From Enterobacter bugandensis (GTDB taxonomy: Bacteria > Pseudomonadota > Gammaproteobacteria > Enterobacterales > Enterobacteriaceae), in NCBI RefSeq assembly GCF_900324475.1, contig NZ_LT992502.1, forward strand, positions 992,001 to 1,056,000: a stretch of 64,000 bases of DNA. The letters run 5' to 3'. Within the stretch, counting starts at the first letter, position 1, and every line of letters starts with the position of its first letter. The notes below the pieces were generated by a model that was given only the letters and a program-made list of their open reading frames with translations, was not told the DNA's origin and did no database searches. This document shows positions 52,554 to 62,072 of the stretch, piece after piece. The position numbers and the translations under genes were made by a program.

Positions 52554-52757
52554 CGAAAAGCATCCATGAAGTGAATGAGGAAAGTAATGGGTATTTATAC
52601 TACTAATCGGCACCGTGCAATGCCCCGAATAGCATAACCATAGCGAGAAAAACGTAACCATGGGTAAATATGAAGAATTTCCCTGCGAGCGCTCTCCCAT
52701 TTTGTGACATCGGGCTTATGATAGGCACCAGTGTTACTCAATCTTGCGGAGAACGGT

Positions 52758-53291
52758 ATGTCTGAAAAGCGTGTGGTAATGGTGGTTGATATGCAGAACG
52801 GGGTGTTTGAAACCCCGCGTCATCAGCGCGAGACGTGTGTCTCTCTGATCAACCAGCTTACGCAGGCTGCCGACACGGTGATTTTTATTCAGCATGCCGA
52901 GGCCGGGGGGCTGGAAGAGGGAAGTGACGGGTTTGCGTTGCTGCCTGAACTCCATCAACCTGCTGGTGCGCTGTACGTGACCAAAACCGCCTGCGATGCC
53001 TTCTATAACACCGGGCTTGAGGCACTGTTACGCGCGCAGGGCATTCGCGAGTTTGTCATCTGCGGCTGCGCCACCGATTACTGCGTTGACGCCACGGTCA
53101 AGAATGGCGTCAGCCGGGGTTACCACATTACCGTGGCGGAAGATGCCCACACCACCGCCAACCGCCCGGCTGCTGAAGCACAGATCCTGATTCACCACCA
53201 CAACGACGTCTGGCGAAACTTCATTGCGCCGGCGAACCCTGTCGCGGTGAAACGCACCGAAACAATTCTCGAAAACTGGAAAGCGAACTAA
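52758..53291 (+). CDS. isochorismatase-family cysteine hydrolase
   Basis: 177 residues with the catalytic Asp-Lys-Cys triad D11 (VVDMQNG), K76 (TKTACDAF) and C109 (ATDYCVDATV). Similar proteins hydrolyse amides such as nicotinamide or N-carbamoyl compounds; the substrate here is unknown. The start ATG 52758 follows GGAGAACGGT. It lies between ampH and sbmA, where E. coli K-12 has no gene, and no partner gene is nearby. Confidence 0.85.
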   Translation: MSEKRVVMVVDMQNGVFETPRHQRETCVSLINQLTQAADTVIFIQHAEAGGLEEGSDGFALLPELHQPAGALYVTKTACDAFYNTGLEALLRAQGIREFVICGCATDYCVDATVKNGVSRGYHITVAEDAHTTANRPAAEAQILIHHHNDVWRNFIAPANPVAVKRTETILENWKAN

Positions 53292-53318
53292 TAATCAACC
53301 CACGGGTCTGACCTTTTT

Positions 53319-53346
53319 GCCCGAGCCGGGGTCCGGCTCGGGCAAG
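53319..53346. repeat. GC-rich palindrome TTGCCCGAGCCGG...CCGGCTCGGGCAA
   Basis: Long near-perfect stem between the hydrolase gene and sbmA. The T-run lies before, not after, the stem on the plus strand, so it is not a standard terminator. Confidence 0.55.
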
Positions 53347-53405
53347 GTATTCGTGTGGTAATGTGTTGAGCACAGCAACAACCATAACAACAAGAAGGAA
53401 GTATC

Positions 53406-54626
53406 ATGTTTAAGTCTTTTTTCCCAAAGCCGGGGCCTTTTTTCCTGTCGGCATTTATTTGGGCACTGATCGCAGTCGTGTTCTGGCTGGCGGGCGGCGG
53501 TGCATGGCTGACACGCATCGTGGGGGCGACAGGCGAGGTGCCGATTAGCGCGGCGCGCTTCTGGTCGTTCAGCTATCTGCTGTTTTATGCCTATTACGCG
53601 CTGTGCGTCGGGCTGTTTGCGCTGTTCTGGTTTAATTATTCCCCTCATCGCTGGCAGACGTGGTCCATTCTCGGAACGTCGCTGATTATTTTTGTCACCT
53701 GGTTTCTGGTCGAAGTGAGCGTAGCCATTAACGCGTGGTATGCCCCGTTCTACGATCTCATCCAGAAAGCGCTTAGCGCCCCTAACAGGGTGCCAATTGG
53801 CGAGCTTTATAATCAGTTAAAAATTTTTATGGGCATTGCCATGATCGCTGTCACCGTGGCGGTGCTGAATAATTTCTTCGTCAGCCATTACGTCTTCCGC
53901 TGGCGTACGGCGATGAACGAATTCTACATGACCCACTGGGAGCGTCTGCGCCATATTGAAGGTGCTGCTCAGCGTGTTCAGGAAGACACCATGCGTTTTG
54001 CGTCAACGCTTGAGGATATGGGCGTCAGCCTGCTTAATGCCATCCTGAAACTGTTTGCGTTCTTACCGATTCTGGTCGCGCTTTCTCCGCATATTTCAGC
54101 ATTGCCGATTGTCGGACATTTACCGTACGGCCTGCTCATCCCGGCGCTGATTTGGTCGCTTATGGGCACAGGCCTGCTTGCCGTCGTCGGGATTAAGCTG
54201 CCGGGCTTAGAGTTTAAGAATCAGCGTGTGGAAGCGGCCTATCGTAAGGAGCTGGTCTACGGAGAGGACGACCCAACGCGCGCTGCGCCCCCGACGATAA
54301 AAGAGCTGTTCCGCAACGTCCGTTTCAACTATTTCCGGCTCTATTTCCACTACATGTATTTCAATATTGCCCGTATTTTCTATCTGCAGGTCGATACTGT
54401 TTTTGGACTATTCCTGTTGTTCCCGTCTATTGTTGCGGGAACAATCACGCTGGGCTTACTGACCCAGATTACCAACGTGTTCGATCAGGTCAGAAACTCG
54501 TTCCAGTATCTGATCAACTCCTGGACCACGCTGGTGGAGCTGATGTCCATCTACAAACGTCTGCGCAGCTTTGAACATGAGCTGGACGATCGGGACCTGC
54601 AGGAAGTCACCAACACATTTAGCTAA
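53406..54626 (+). CDS. sbmA: SbmA, peptide-antibiotic/peptide transporter
   Basis: 406-residue inner-membrane transporter of the SbmA/BacA family, with about seven helices and the signature [18 protein letters not shown]; proton-driven import of proline-rich antimicrobial peptides, microcins and bleomycin in E. coli. No ATPase domain. AGGAAGTATC precedes the ATG. Followed 14 nt later by yaiW, with which it forms the E. coli operon. Confidence 0.96.
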   Translation: MFKSFFPKPGPFFLSAFIWALIAVVFWLAGGGAWLTRIVGATGEVPISAARFWSFSYLLFYAYYALCVGLFALFWFNYSPHRWQTWSILGTSLIIFVTWFLVEVSVAINAWYAPFYDLIQKALSAPNRVPIGELYNQLKIFMGIAMIAVTVAVLNNFFVSHYVFRWRTAMNEFYMTHWERLRHIEGAAQRVQEDTMRFASTLEDMGVSLLNAILKLFAFLPILVALSPHISALPIVGHLPYGLLIPALIWSLMGTGLLAVVGIKLPGLEFKNQRVEAAYRKELVYGEDDPTRAAPPTIKELFRNVRFNYFRLYFHYMYFNIARIFYLQVDTVFGLFLLFPSIVAGTITLGLLTQITNVFDQVRNSFQYLINSWTTLVELMSIYKRLRSFEHELDDRDLQEVTNTFS

Positions 54627-54640
54627 TACAGGGAGTTGCT

Positions 54641-55738
54641 ATGTCTTTTGCCGTACCGCGTGCGTTACCGCTGTCCTTGCTGGCTGCCCTCGTTCTGGCA
54701 GGCTGTGCCGAAAAAGGGGCCGCTCCGCTTAAAAAGGGCGAGAAGCCCGTGGATGTCGCAAGCGTTGTGCGGCAAAAAATGCCCGCCAGCGTGAAGGATC
54801 GCAATGCGTGGGCGGATGCGCTGGCAAAAACCTTTGAAAGCCAGAAGATTGCCCCAACCGAGGAGAATATCTGCTCGGTGCTGGCGGTGGCGCAGCAGGA
54901 GTCGATGTACCAGTCAGACCCGGTGGTGCCGGGTCTCAACAAAATTGCCTGGAAAGAGATCGACCGCCGCGCGGAATCGATGCATATCCCGGTATTCCTC
55001 GTGCATACCGCGCTGAAAATCACCTCGCCAAACGGCAAAAGCTACAGCGAGCGGCTGGACACGGTGAAAACCGAAAAACAGCTCAGCGCCATCTTTGATG
55101 ATTTCATTAACATGGTGCCGATGGGGCAGAAACTGTTTGGCTCACTGAACCCGGTTCACACCGGCGGCCCGATGCAGGTGAGCATTGCGTTTGCCGAGAA
55201 GCATACCGACGGCTACCCGTGGGAAATTGACGGTACGGTGCGTCAGGAGGTCTTCTCCCTGCGCGGCGGGCTGTGGTTCGGCACGTATCATCTGCTGAAC
55301 TATCCGGCGAACTACAGCGAGCCCTTGTACCGCTTTGCAGACTTTAACGCGGGCTGGTATGCCAGCCGTAACGCGGCGTTTCAGAGCGCGGTTAGCCGCG
55401 CAAGCGGCGTCAAGCTGGCGCTGGACGGCGATCTTATCGCCTACGGCAGCAGCGAGGCGGGAAGCACCGAGCGGGCGATCCGGAAATTATCGACAACGCT
55501 TGATATGAGCAACAGCGACATTCGCCGTCAGCTTGAGAAAGGCGACAGCCTGGCATTTGAGAAAACGGATCTCTACAAGAAAGTGTTTGCGCTTGCCGAT
55601 AAGAAGAGTGGGAAAACGTTGCCGAGGGCAATTCTGCCGGGGATTCAGCTGGAAAGCCCGAAGATCACGCGTAACCTGACCACCGCATGGTTCGCAAAAC
55701 GCGTGGACGATCGCCGGGCTCGCTGTATGGGGCTTTAA
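54641..55738 (+). CDS. yaiW: YaiW, outer-membrane lipoprotein linked to SbmA
   Basis: 365 residues with a lipobox LVLAGC (Cys about residue 22). DUF1615-family body; the Cys-containing segment [20 protein letters not shown] resembles a lysozyme-like fold with a Glu. In E. coli it is a surface lipoprotein helping peptide uptake with SbmA. Operon with sbmA. The 3' end overlaps convergent yaiY by 4 nt. Confidence 0.93.
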   Translation: MSFAVPRALPLSLLAALVLAGCAEKGAAPLKKGEKPVDVASVVRQKMPASVKDRNAWADALAKTFESQKIAPTEENICSVLAVAQQESMYQSDPVVPGLNKIAWKEIDRRAESMHIPVFLVHTALKITSPNGKSYSERLDTVKTEKQLSAIFDDFINMVPMGQKLFGSLNPVHTGGPMQVSIAFAEKHTDGYPWEIDGTVRQEVFSLRGGLWFGTYHLLNYPANYSEPLYRFADFNAGWYASRNAAFQSAVSRASGVKLALDGDLIAYGSSEAGSTERAIRKLSTTLDMSNSDIRRQLEKGDSLAFEKTDLYKKVFALADKKSGKTLPRAILPGIQLESPKITRNLTTAWFAKRVDDRRARCMGL

Positions 55739-56034
55739 TGGCGACGACGAAAGCGCAGGACGAGCGCGACAACGCCTAAAATCATACACCCCGCGAGGAA
55801 GGGAACGAGGCCAAACAGCGTGCTCACGCCAAACCCGATTTCAACCCGCGGGCGTCCGTTATCCTGCACCTGCATCAGGTGTTCATAAACGCCCGGCGCG
55901 TGCACCAGCATATTAAGCAGCTGGGAGCCAGCCCAGAAGCAGAACAGGACAAACAGGGCATACGCGATATTACCCGCCGTGGAGGTTTTTGGTTTGCCGC
56001 CAAAAATCGGTTTCGACAATGTAAAGTCAGCCAT
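55735..56034 (-). CDS. yaiY: YaiY, inner-membrane protein DUF2755
   Basis: 99-residue protein with two membrane helices ([20 protein letters not shown] and [20 protein letters not shown]). Orthologous to E. coli YaiY, which is Crp- and stress-regulated with unknown function. The start ATG 56034 follows GGGAGGTCAAC. Confidence 0.88.
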   Translation of the reverse strand: MADFTLSKPIFGGKPKTSTAGNIAYALFVLFCFWAGSQLLNMLVHAPGVYEHLMQVQDNGRPRVEIGFGVSTLFGLVPFLAGCMILGVVALVLRFRRRH

Positions 56035-56283
56035 GTTGACCTCCCGAAATATCACTCTGTTTTAATACGCGTCTTACGGGGTGAGTTTGACAGGTCATCG
56101 CATTTGTCAATATCAGAATCGTGGTAATTTTCGCTCAGGATTTCTCCTGGATTGTTGATTTCTGCAGCATGTCACAATTTGTTAACTTAAATGAAACTGC
56201 ACCGCATTTCAGAATTTCCGCATCTGCCACAGACCTGGCGGTGAAACTGTGAGAGGATGTCTTTTTTTCCTGCCGGAGTTGTT

Positions 56284-56514
56284 ATGAAGCTCACGTCCAA
56301 ACTTCGCCGTGACTGGCACTACTACGCCTTTGCTATCGGGCTGATCTTTATTCTTAACGGCGTCGTGGGGCTGTTGGGATTTGAAGCAAAAGGCTGGCAA
56401 ACCTATGCCGTGGGCCTGGTGACCTGGGTAATCAGTTTCTGGCTGGCAGGGCTGATAATCCGCCGCCGTCCGGAAGAGACGACAGCGGAGGAGACGGCTA
56501 AGGGTGCCGATTAG
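56284..56514 (+). CDS. yaiZ: YaiZ, small inner-membrane protein DUF2754
   Basis: 76 residues with two membrane helices, nearly identical in the core ([20 protein letters not shown]) to E. coli YaiZ. GCCGGAGTTGTT precedes ATG 56284. The stop overlaps the convergent ddlA stop by 4 nt. Confidence 0.9.
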   Translation: MKLTSKLRRDWHYYAFAIGLIFILNGVVGLLGFEAKGWQTYAVGLVTWVISFWLAGLIIRRRPEETTAEETAKGAD

Positions 56515-57614
56515 CCGTTAACGGAACTTTTCAGGGCGCTGTCGGCGGCATGACGCTCCAGCGCCAGCTCGATCAGGCGGGTGATCAGCTCAGAGTAGCC
56601 AAGCCCGCTGGCCTGCCACAGTTTTGGATACATGCTGATATTGGTGAAACCCGGCAGCGTGTTGATTTCATTGATCACCACCTCGTTCTCCGGCGTCGTC
56701 AGGAACACGTCCACGCGCGCCATGCCGCTGCAGCCGAGTGTCTGATAGGCCTGAATGGCGATCGCCCGGATCTTATCGTTAATGGCCGGATCGATATCCG
56801 CAGGAACAACAACCTGGGCGCCTTTATCATCAATGTATTTGGTGTCGTACGAGTAGAAGTCGCTGTTTAAGACCACTTCACCGCAGGTGCTGGCCTGTGG
56901 GAAATCGTTGCCCAGCACCGCGCACTCAATTTCGCGGCCTTTGATCCCCTGCTCAACCACCACTTTATGGTCGAACTCAAACGCCAGACGGACGGCTTGC
57001 GTGAACTCTGCTTCGGTGGTGACTTTGCTGACGCCCACGGAGGAGCCCTGGTTGGCTGGCTTCACAAACAGCGGCAGACCCAGTTCAGCGCTAATTTGCG
57101 CGAAGCTGTGTTTGTCGCGGTTGGCGCGGGTGAGCGTCACGAACGGCGCGATATTCAGCCCGGCATCGCGCAGCAGGCGTTTGGTGACGTCTTTGTCCAT
57201 GCAGGCGGCGGAGCCCAGCACATCCGAGCCCACGAACGGCAGGTTGGCCATGCGTAACATTCCCTGCAGGGAACCGTCTTCGCCGAGGGTGCCGTGCACG
57301 ATGGGGAAGACCACGTCGATCTGGGCGAGAGCCTGCGCGTTGCCGGCGTCGATGAGCTGACCCTTCACGACGCCGGGTACGGTGGCGACGCTAATTTCCG
57401 AAGGATTAAGGGCGATGTGTGCCGGATCGTGGGCATTCAGCAGATACTGGCTGGCATCGTTAACATGCCACTGGCCCTGTTTATCAATGCCCAACAGCAC
57501 CACGTCGAAACGGCTTTTATCGATCGCATCGACGATATTTTTAGCCGATTGCAATGAAACCTCGTGCTCCGCTGATTTTCCCCCAAAGACAATACCTACG
57601 CGCTGCTTTGCCAT
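56511..57614 (-). CDS. ddlA: D-alanine--D-alanine ligase A
   Basis: Cytosolic ATP-grasp enzyme joining two D-alanines for peptidoglycan precursors. 367 residues from ATG 57614 ([20 protein letters not shown]). ATP-grasp motifs [17 protein letters not shown] and NEINTLPGF are present. A 45-codon longer frame is upstream non-coding DNA. Confidence 0.96.
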   Translation of the reverse strand: MAKQRVGIVFGGKSAEHEVSLQSAKNIVDAIDKSRFDVVLLGIDKQGQWHVNDASQYLLNAHDPAHIALNPSEISVATVPGVVKGQLIDAGNAQALAQIDVVFPIVHGTLGEDGSLQGMLRMANLPFVGSDVLGSAACMDKDVTKRLLRDAGLNIAPFVTLTRANRDKHSFAQISAELGLPLFVKPANQGSSVGVSKVTTEAEFTQAVRLAFEFDHKVVVEQGIKGREIECAVLGNDFPQASTCGEVVLNSDFYSYDTKYIDDKGAQVVVPADIDPAINDKIRAIAIQAYQTLGCSGMARVDVFLTTPENEVVINEINTLPGFTNISMYPKLWQASGLGYSELITRLIELALERHAADSALKSSVNG

Positions 57615-57717
57615 CTCACTCTCTTCCAGTCTGACGAAAAGCCAATAACATACCACGATGCCCTGCGGGTTTCGCGGCCTTCTGCCATAATGTTTTGGGG
57701 AACAGTGAGGGGGGAGA

Positions 57718-58401
57718 GTGAAAGGAAAAACGCTGCTGACCATTTTCATCCTTGGGGCAATCGCAATGGCGGGCTATCGCTGGCTGCCGTCTTACTACAA
57801 CCCTTTCACGCCGCTGAACCTGGACGACCCGCCTGGCCGTATTACCCAGTATAAGCTACGGCGCTTAACGCCCGAAGCCTGCGCGAGTCTGTTAGCGCAG
57901 GCTAATCAAAAAAACCTGATCCGCACGCAGGCGGTCGCTGACAGCGGCGGGGAATGCCCGCTGAACAACGTCGTGCGCGTGCGTGACTTTGGCCCGGTGA
58001 GCCTGAACGGCAGTTTTCTTGCCAGCTGTCCGCTGGCGCTCAGCTCAGCCCTGTTTGTCAGCCAGCAGGCCCGGCCCCTGACTAAACGCTTTACCGGCAG
58101 TGAACTGACGCGCATTGAGCACCTCGGCAGCTTTGCCTGCCGCAATATCTACCACCGGCCCGATGCGCGGCGCAGCGAGCATGCCACGGCAGAGGCGCTG
58201 GATATCGCCGCTTTTCGGCTGGCGAACGGAGAGCGCGTTACGGTACTTAACGGCTGGAAATCGGCAAAAATGCAGCCATGGCTGAAGGCTCTGCTGGCGG
58301 CAAGCTGCGGTTACTACGGAAACGGTCTTGGGCCGGAATATAACGCGGCGCACGCCAGCCATTTTCATCTGGGAATGCGCGGCTTTGGTCTCTGCCGCTG
58401 A
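57718..58401 (+). CDS. extensin-like C-terminal domain protein, putative murein peptidase
   Basis: 227 residues from a GTG start (GTG 57718, after GGGGGGAGA). An N-terminal membrane anchor ([16 protein letters not shown]) is followed by the Extensin-like_C fold, with H155, D162 ([12 protein letters not shown]) and H215/H217 (ASHFHLGM). This H-D-HxH pattern is that of LAS-type zinc D-Ala-D-Ala peptidases, and C80, C104 and C141 may form disulfides. Lying next to ddlA suggests a link with D-Ala-D-Ala cell-wall chemistry. Absent at this place in E. coli K-12. Confidence 0.8.
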   Translation: MKGKTLLTIFILGAIAMAGYRWLPSYYNPFTPLNLDDPPGRITQYKLRRLTPEACASLLAQANQKNLIRTQAVADSGGECPLNNVVRVRDFGPVSLNGSFLASCPLALSSALFVSQQARPLTKRFTGSELTRIEHLGSFACRNIYHRPDARRSEHATAEALDIAAFRLANGERVTVLNGWKSAKMQPWLKALLAASCGYYGNGLGPEYNAAHASHFHLGMRGFGLCR

Positions 58402-58569
58402 AGCATAATCTTCCGCCAGAAAATGGATGAATTGTGACTTATTTCACAAATATGATGACTGGGAAGATAAAACACCAAAGTCAGCGAGGCCGCATCTCTG
58501 GTGCGACGTTAAGGCGCGTAACTTGCTAATCTGACGGCGAATTCGCCTAAAAATGAAGACTATTTCTGT

Positions 58570-59784
58570 ATGGAATCCTGGAAAGTTAATCTCATCTCGG
58601 TCTGGTTCGGCTGCTTCTTCACCGGGCTTGCCATCAGCCAGATCCTGCCGTTCCTGCCGCTGTACGTGTCACAGCTGGGGGTCAGCTCCCACGAAGCGCT
58701 GTCCATGTGGTCCGGGCTGACGTTCAGCGTCACGTTTCTGGTCTCCGCCATTGTGTCACCGATGTGGGGCAGTCTGGCGGATAGGAAAGGGCGCAAGCTG
58801 ATGCTGCTGCGCGCCTCCCTCGGGATGGCGATTGCTATTCTGCTCCAGGCCTTCGCCACCAACGTCTGGCAGCTGTTTTTCCTGCGGGCGGTGATGGGGC
58901 TGACGTCCGGGTATATTCCCAACGCCATGGCGCTGGTTGCCTCTCAGGTGCCGCGCGAGCGCAGCGGCTGGGCGCTGAGTACGCTCTCCACCGCCCAGAT
59001 CAGCGGCGTTATCGGCGGCCCGCTGCTGGGAGGCTTTCTGGCTGACCATGTCGGTCTGCGCGCGGTATTCATCATCACCGCAATCCTGCTGGTGATCAGC
59101 TTTCTGGTTACGCTCTTTCTTATCAAAGAGGGGGGCCGCCCCGTTATCAGTAAATCTGAGCGCCTGAGCGGCAAGGCCGTCTTCGCCTCGCTGCCATACC
59201 CGGGACTCGTGATTAGCCTGTTTGTCACCACCATGGTGATCCAGCTCTGCAACGGTTCGGTCGGCCCGATTCTGGCGCTGTTTATCAAGTCGATGGAGCC
59301 GGACAGCAACAATATCGCCTTTCTCAGCGGCATGATTGCCGCCGTGCCGGGCGTCTCCGCGCTGATCTCTGCCCCGCGTCTGGGAAAACTGGGCGACAGG
59401 ATCGGCACGGCGCGCATCCTGATGGCGACGCTGATATTTGCGGTGGTGCTCTTTTTCGCCATGTCGTTTGTTACCTCTCCGCTTCAGCTGGGCGTGCTGC
59501 GGTTTTTACTCGGCTTTGCGGATGGCGCTATGTTGCCCGCCGTACAGACATTGCTGGTCAAATATTCCAGCGACCAGGTCACGGGGCGTATTTTTGGCTA
59601 TAACCAGTCGTTTATGTATTTAGGCAACGTCGCCGGTCCGCTTATTGGTGCGTCCGTTTCTGCAATGGCGGGTTTTCGCTGGGTATTTGCCGCGACGGCG
59701 ATTGTCGTTTTAATCAATATTATCCAGCTGGCTATTGCCCTGCGTCGCCGCAGACAAATAGCGGAAGCGAAATCAGCGAAATAA
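58570..59784 (+). CDS. MdtG-like MFS multidrug efflux transporter
   Basis: 404-residue major-facilitator protein with 12 helices, motif [11 protein letters not shown] after helix 2 and the second-half copy GKLGDRIGT. Similar along its length to E. coli MdtG (fosfomycin/deoxycholate efflux) but divergent enough to be a paralogue, so the gene symbol is not given. Start ATG 58570 has only a weak ribosome-binding site. Located between the extensin-like gene and iraP, where E. coli has none. Confidence 0.88.
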   Translation: MESWKVNLISVWFGCFFTGLAISQILPFLPLYVSQLGVSSHEALSMWSGLTFSVTFLVSAIVSPMWGSLADRKGRKLMLLRASLGMAIAILLQAFATNVWQLFFLRAVMGLTSGYIPNAMALVASQVPRERSGWALSTLSTAQISGVIGGPLLGGFLADHVGLRAVFIITAILLVISFLVTLFLIKEGGRPVISKSERLSGKAVFASLPYPGLVISLFVTTMVIQLCNGSVGPILALFIKSMEPDSNNIAFLSGMIAAVPGVSALISAPRLGKLGDRIGTARILMATLIFAVVLFFAMSFVTSPLQLGVLRFLLGFADGAMLPAVQTLLVKYSSDQVTGRIFGYNQSFMYLGNVAGPLIGASVSAMAGFRWVFAATAIVVLINIIQLAIALRRRRQIAEAKSAK

Positions 59785-59818
59785 CCTTTTCGCTGATGTA
59801 TTATATATTATTATGGTA

Positions 59819-59855
59819 GCCGCATTTTTATATAACAAAATGCGGCGTTTTTTTT
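59819..59855 (+). terminator. rho-independent terminator of the MFS gene
   Basis: Perfect 10-bp stem GCCGCATTTT / AAAATGCGGC followed by a run of eight T. Confidence 0.93.
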
Positions 59856-59995
59856 ATAGAAAAACGTTTCGCTGAAAAGATCGCTGCGCTAATTTGGCGG
59901 CAATGTCACTTTTGCATAAGATAATACTTTTCTCCGCTTTGCATATTTCATTCCTGGTGTTAATTTCAGAGGAAATCCCATAAGGAAATAGCACG

Positions 59996-60256
59996 ATGAA
60001 AAATCTCATTGCTGAGTTGCTGGTTAAGCTTGCACAAAAGGAAGAGGAGTCGAAAGAGCTGGTCGCCCAGGTCGAAGCGCTGGAAATAGTTGTCACCGCG
60101 CTGCTGCGGCAGATGGCAACATCGGATCAGCAGGCGTTAATTGAAAGCATTGAAGGAGCGCTGGATAAGGCGCGGCCCGATACGCAGGTTCCGCCACAAG
60201 ATGCCGAGTTGCTGCAGCAATACGTAAAGAAGCTGTTGAGGCATCCGCGCAGTTAA
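59996..60256 (+). CDS. iraP: IraP, anti-adaptor stabilising sigma-S
   Basis: 86-residue coiled-coil protein ([20 protein letters not shown]) orthologous to E. coli IraP. It binds RssB and blocks ClpXP degradation of RpoS under phosphate starvation. It acts on the same sigma factor that Crl (also in this window) helps. Weak ribosome-binding site AAGGAAATAGC. Followed by a Pho box for the next transcription unit. Confidence 0.93.
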   Translation: MKNLIAELLVKLAQKEEESKELVAQVEALEIVVTALLRQMATSDQQALIESIEGALDKARPDTQVPPQDAELLQQYVKKLLRHPRS

Positions 60257-60268
60257 GCCGTTACTGAC

Positions 60269-60286
60269 ATGTCATAGGATTGTCAT
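60269..60286 (+). promoter_or_regulatory. Pho box of the phoA remnant/psiF unit
   Basis: ATGTCAT-AGGA-TTGTCAT keeps the PhoB 7-4-7 repeat, the same place as the phoA Pho box of E. coli, about 58 nt before the remnant's start codon. Confidence 0.75.
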
Positions 60287-60343
60287 GCAGGATGCCTGGA
60301 GTCGCTCTGTTTTATTTTTGTATTTGTACATGAAGAAAATAAA

Positions 60344-60442
60344 TTGAAACAGAGCGCGCTTTTTAGCGCGTTACATTCCCTGTTAATTACCCCTGCCATT
60401 TATGCTGATACCGTCAATTCCTGCGCGCTGGAACTGAAATGA
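60344..60442 (+). pseudogene. phoA: phoA remnant: signal-peptide start fused to last codons
   Basis: Reads TTG then KQSALFSALHSLLITPAIYA, close to the E. coli alkaline phosphatase signal peptide (KQSTIALALLPLLFTPVTKA), preceded by the same GTACATGAAGAAAATAAA leader. After only 12 more codons it stops with CALELK, echoing the native C terminus (AALGLK). About 440 codons are missing, so no phosphatase can be made. Promoter, ribosome-binding site and psiF remain downstream, and this 32-codon ORF could still be translated and secreted. Confidence 0.75.
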
Positions 60443-60448
60443 TAAATT

Positions 60449-60484
60449 CCCGGCGGAAATCACATCTGCCGGGTGGTTTTTTTC
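60449..60484 (+). terminator. hairpin between the phoA remnant and psiF
   Basis: Stem CCCGGC / GCCGGG followed by TGG and seven T. It may lower read-through into psiF or define a shared terminator of the old phoA gene. Confidence 0.65.
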
Positions 60485-60531
60485 CTGTCACGAACCAGAC
60501 TTACAGAGAATGTTCACAAAAGGATGGTGCA

Positions 60532-60852
60532 ATGAAAACAACATTACTGGTTACTCTGCTCTCCGGCCTGTTCCTGATCTCCTCGGCGAACGCGGAAGAA
60601 AAAACATTAACGCCGCAACAGCAACGCATGACCACCTGTAATCAACAGGCGACGTCCCAGAGTCTGAAGGGGGATGCACGTAAAACCTACATGAGCGACT
60701 GCCTGAAAAACGGCGCCGCGAAACCCGGCGAAAAAAGCCTGACGCCGCAGCAGCAAAAAATGCGCGAGTGTAATGCGAAAGCAACCGAACAGTCCCTCAA
60801 GGGCGACGATCGCAGCAAGTTCATGAGTGCCTGCCTGAAGAAAAAAGTGTAG
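60532..60852 (+). CDS. psiF: PsiF, phosphate-starvation-inducible protein
   Basis: 106-residue small exported protein: signal peptide MKTTLLVTLLSGLFLISSANA, then two homologous units with LTPQQQRMTTCNQQA and LTPQQQKMRECNAKA, each with two Cys (four in all). Function unknown. Co-induced with phoA in E. coli; here it is left with the phoA remnant and Pho box upstream. AAAGGATGGTGCA precedes ATG 60532. Confidence 0.93.
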   Translation: MKTTLLVTLLSGLFLISSANAEEKTLTPQQQRMTTCNQQATSQSLKGDARKTYMSDCLKNGAAKPGEKSLTPQQQKMRECNAKATEQSLKGDDRSKFMSACLKKKV

Positions 60853-60954
60853 TTCTAACGGGTGAGCGGCTCCGGCGGCTCACCCGAAATTTCATACTTT
60901 CCCCGCAGTCCCCCTCTCTATAATTTGGGAAAATGTTTCAGAATATTCCCAAAA

Positions 60955-62058
60955 ATGATGAATGATGACATTTATTACTACAAAAAGCGCATTCGGGAAG
61001 AGTGGAGTTTAACCCTTTCTCAGGATGACCCTCACCGTACCGGCATCCAGTTTGCCAGGCGAGCCCGGCTGGCGCGCGTTGTCGGTCTGGCGGCGATGTT
61101 TGTCCCGGTGGCGGAAATTCTGGTCAGCCATTTTTTACCCGGCGGCTGGTGGTTGTTGCTGGTGGGGTGGGCATTCATCTGGCCGCACTTTGCCTGGCAG
61201 TTATCCTGCCGCGCCGCTTCACCTCATCAGCAGGAAATTTTTAACCTCAAGATGGATGCCGTTATCGCCGGGGTCTGGATCGGCGTGATGGGGATGTATG
61301 TATTACCCACAGCGGCGCTGGTGATGATGGTGGGGATGAATATGATGGGCTCTGGCGGCTGCCGCCTTTTTATCGCGGGGATCGTGCTCACCCTGCTTAC
61401 TGCGCTGCTTACGTTACCGCTTGCTGGCAGAGCGCAGCCCTTTAATCCGGGGGCGCTGGAGTGGGGCTTAACGCTTCCTGTCCTTATGCTTTATCCCATG
61501 CTGTTTGCCTGGCTTAGCCATCGAACGGCCGTCAGGCTGGCGGAACATAAGCGGCGGCTGGAAATGATGAGCACCCGTGACGGTATGACCGGGGTCTTTA
61601 ACCGCCGACATTGGGAAATGCTGCTGCGCAATGAATTTGAGCACTGTCGCCGGAGCCACTGCACCGCCACGATATTGCTGATTGATATCGACCACTTTAA
61701 AAACATCAACGATACCTGGGGGCACGACGCAGGCGACAAGGCCATCGTGGCCATTACCCGCCAGCTTCAGATGTCGGTACGGTCAGGCGATGCGATAGGC
61801 CGGTTTGGCGGGGATGAGTTCGCGGTGATTATGTCCCAGACGGCCGCTGAAAGCGCCATCGCCGTCATGTCGCGGGTTCACGCGCGGCTGGAAACGCTGT
61901 CGTTACCCTGCGCGCCGAAGGAGCCTCTGCGCATCAGCGTGGGCGTGGCCCCCTGGGGGCCGCAGTTTGTACACTATCGGGAATGGTTGAAGGCGGCAGA
62001 TGTGGCGCTGTATAAGGCGAAAAATGCCGGGCGCGGCCGCACCGAAGTGGCCGCCTGA
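60955..62058 (+). CDS. dgcC: DgcC (AdrA), diguanylate cyclase activating cellulose synthesis
   Basis: About 367 residues with four to six N-terminal membrane helices (MASE2) and a GGDEF domain: active motif RFGGDEF, and the RxxD inhibitory site five residues before it (RSGD). In E. coli it is transcribed by CsgD and activates BcsA. The E. coli start reads MFPKIMND; here the aligned codon for the first Met is ATA (60940), so I use ATG 60955 with an alternative at 60958. The ribosome-binding site is weak. Confidence 0.88.
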   Translation: MMNDDIYYYKKRIREEWSLTLSQDDPHRTGIQFARRARLARVVGLAAMFVPVAEILVSHFLPGGWWLLLVGWAFIWPHFAWQLSCRAASPHQQEIFNLKMDAVIAGVWIGVMGMYVLPTAALVMMVGMNMMGSGGCRLFIAGIVLTLLTALLTLPLAGRAQPFNPGALEWGLTLPVLMLYPMLFAWLSHRTAVRLAEHKRRLEMMSTRDGMTGVFNRRHWEMLLRNEFEHCRRSHCTATILLIDIDHFKNINDTWGHDAGDKAIVAITRQLQMSVRSGDAIGRFGGDEFAVIMSQTAAESAIAVMSRVHARLETLSLPCAPKEPLRISVGVAPWGPQFVHYREWLKAADVALYKAKNAGRGRTEVAA

Positions 62059-62072
62059 CGCCCGGCCAGACA

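Noticed and set aside
53319..53346. GC-rich palindrome before sbmA as a terminator
   Set aside because: No T-run after the stem on either strand in the needed place.
60439..60531. N-terminal extension of psiF from ATG 60439
   Set aside because: The signal peptide and ribosome-binding site start psiF at 60532; the extension covers a terminator-like hairpin.
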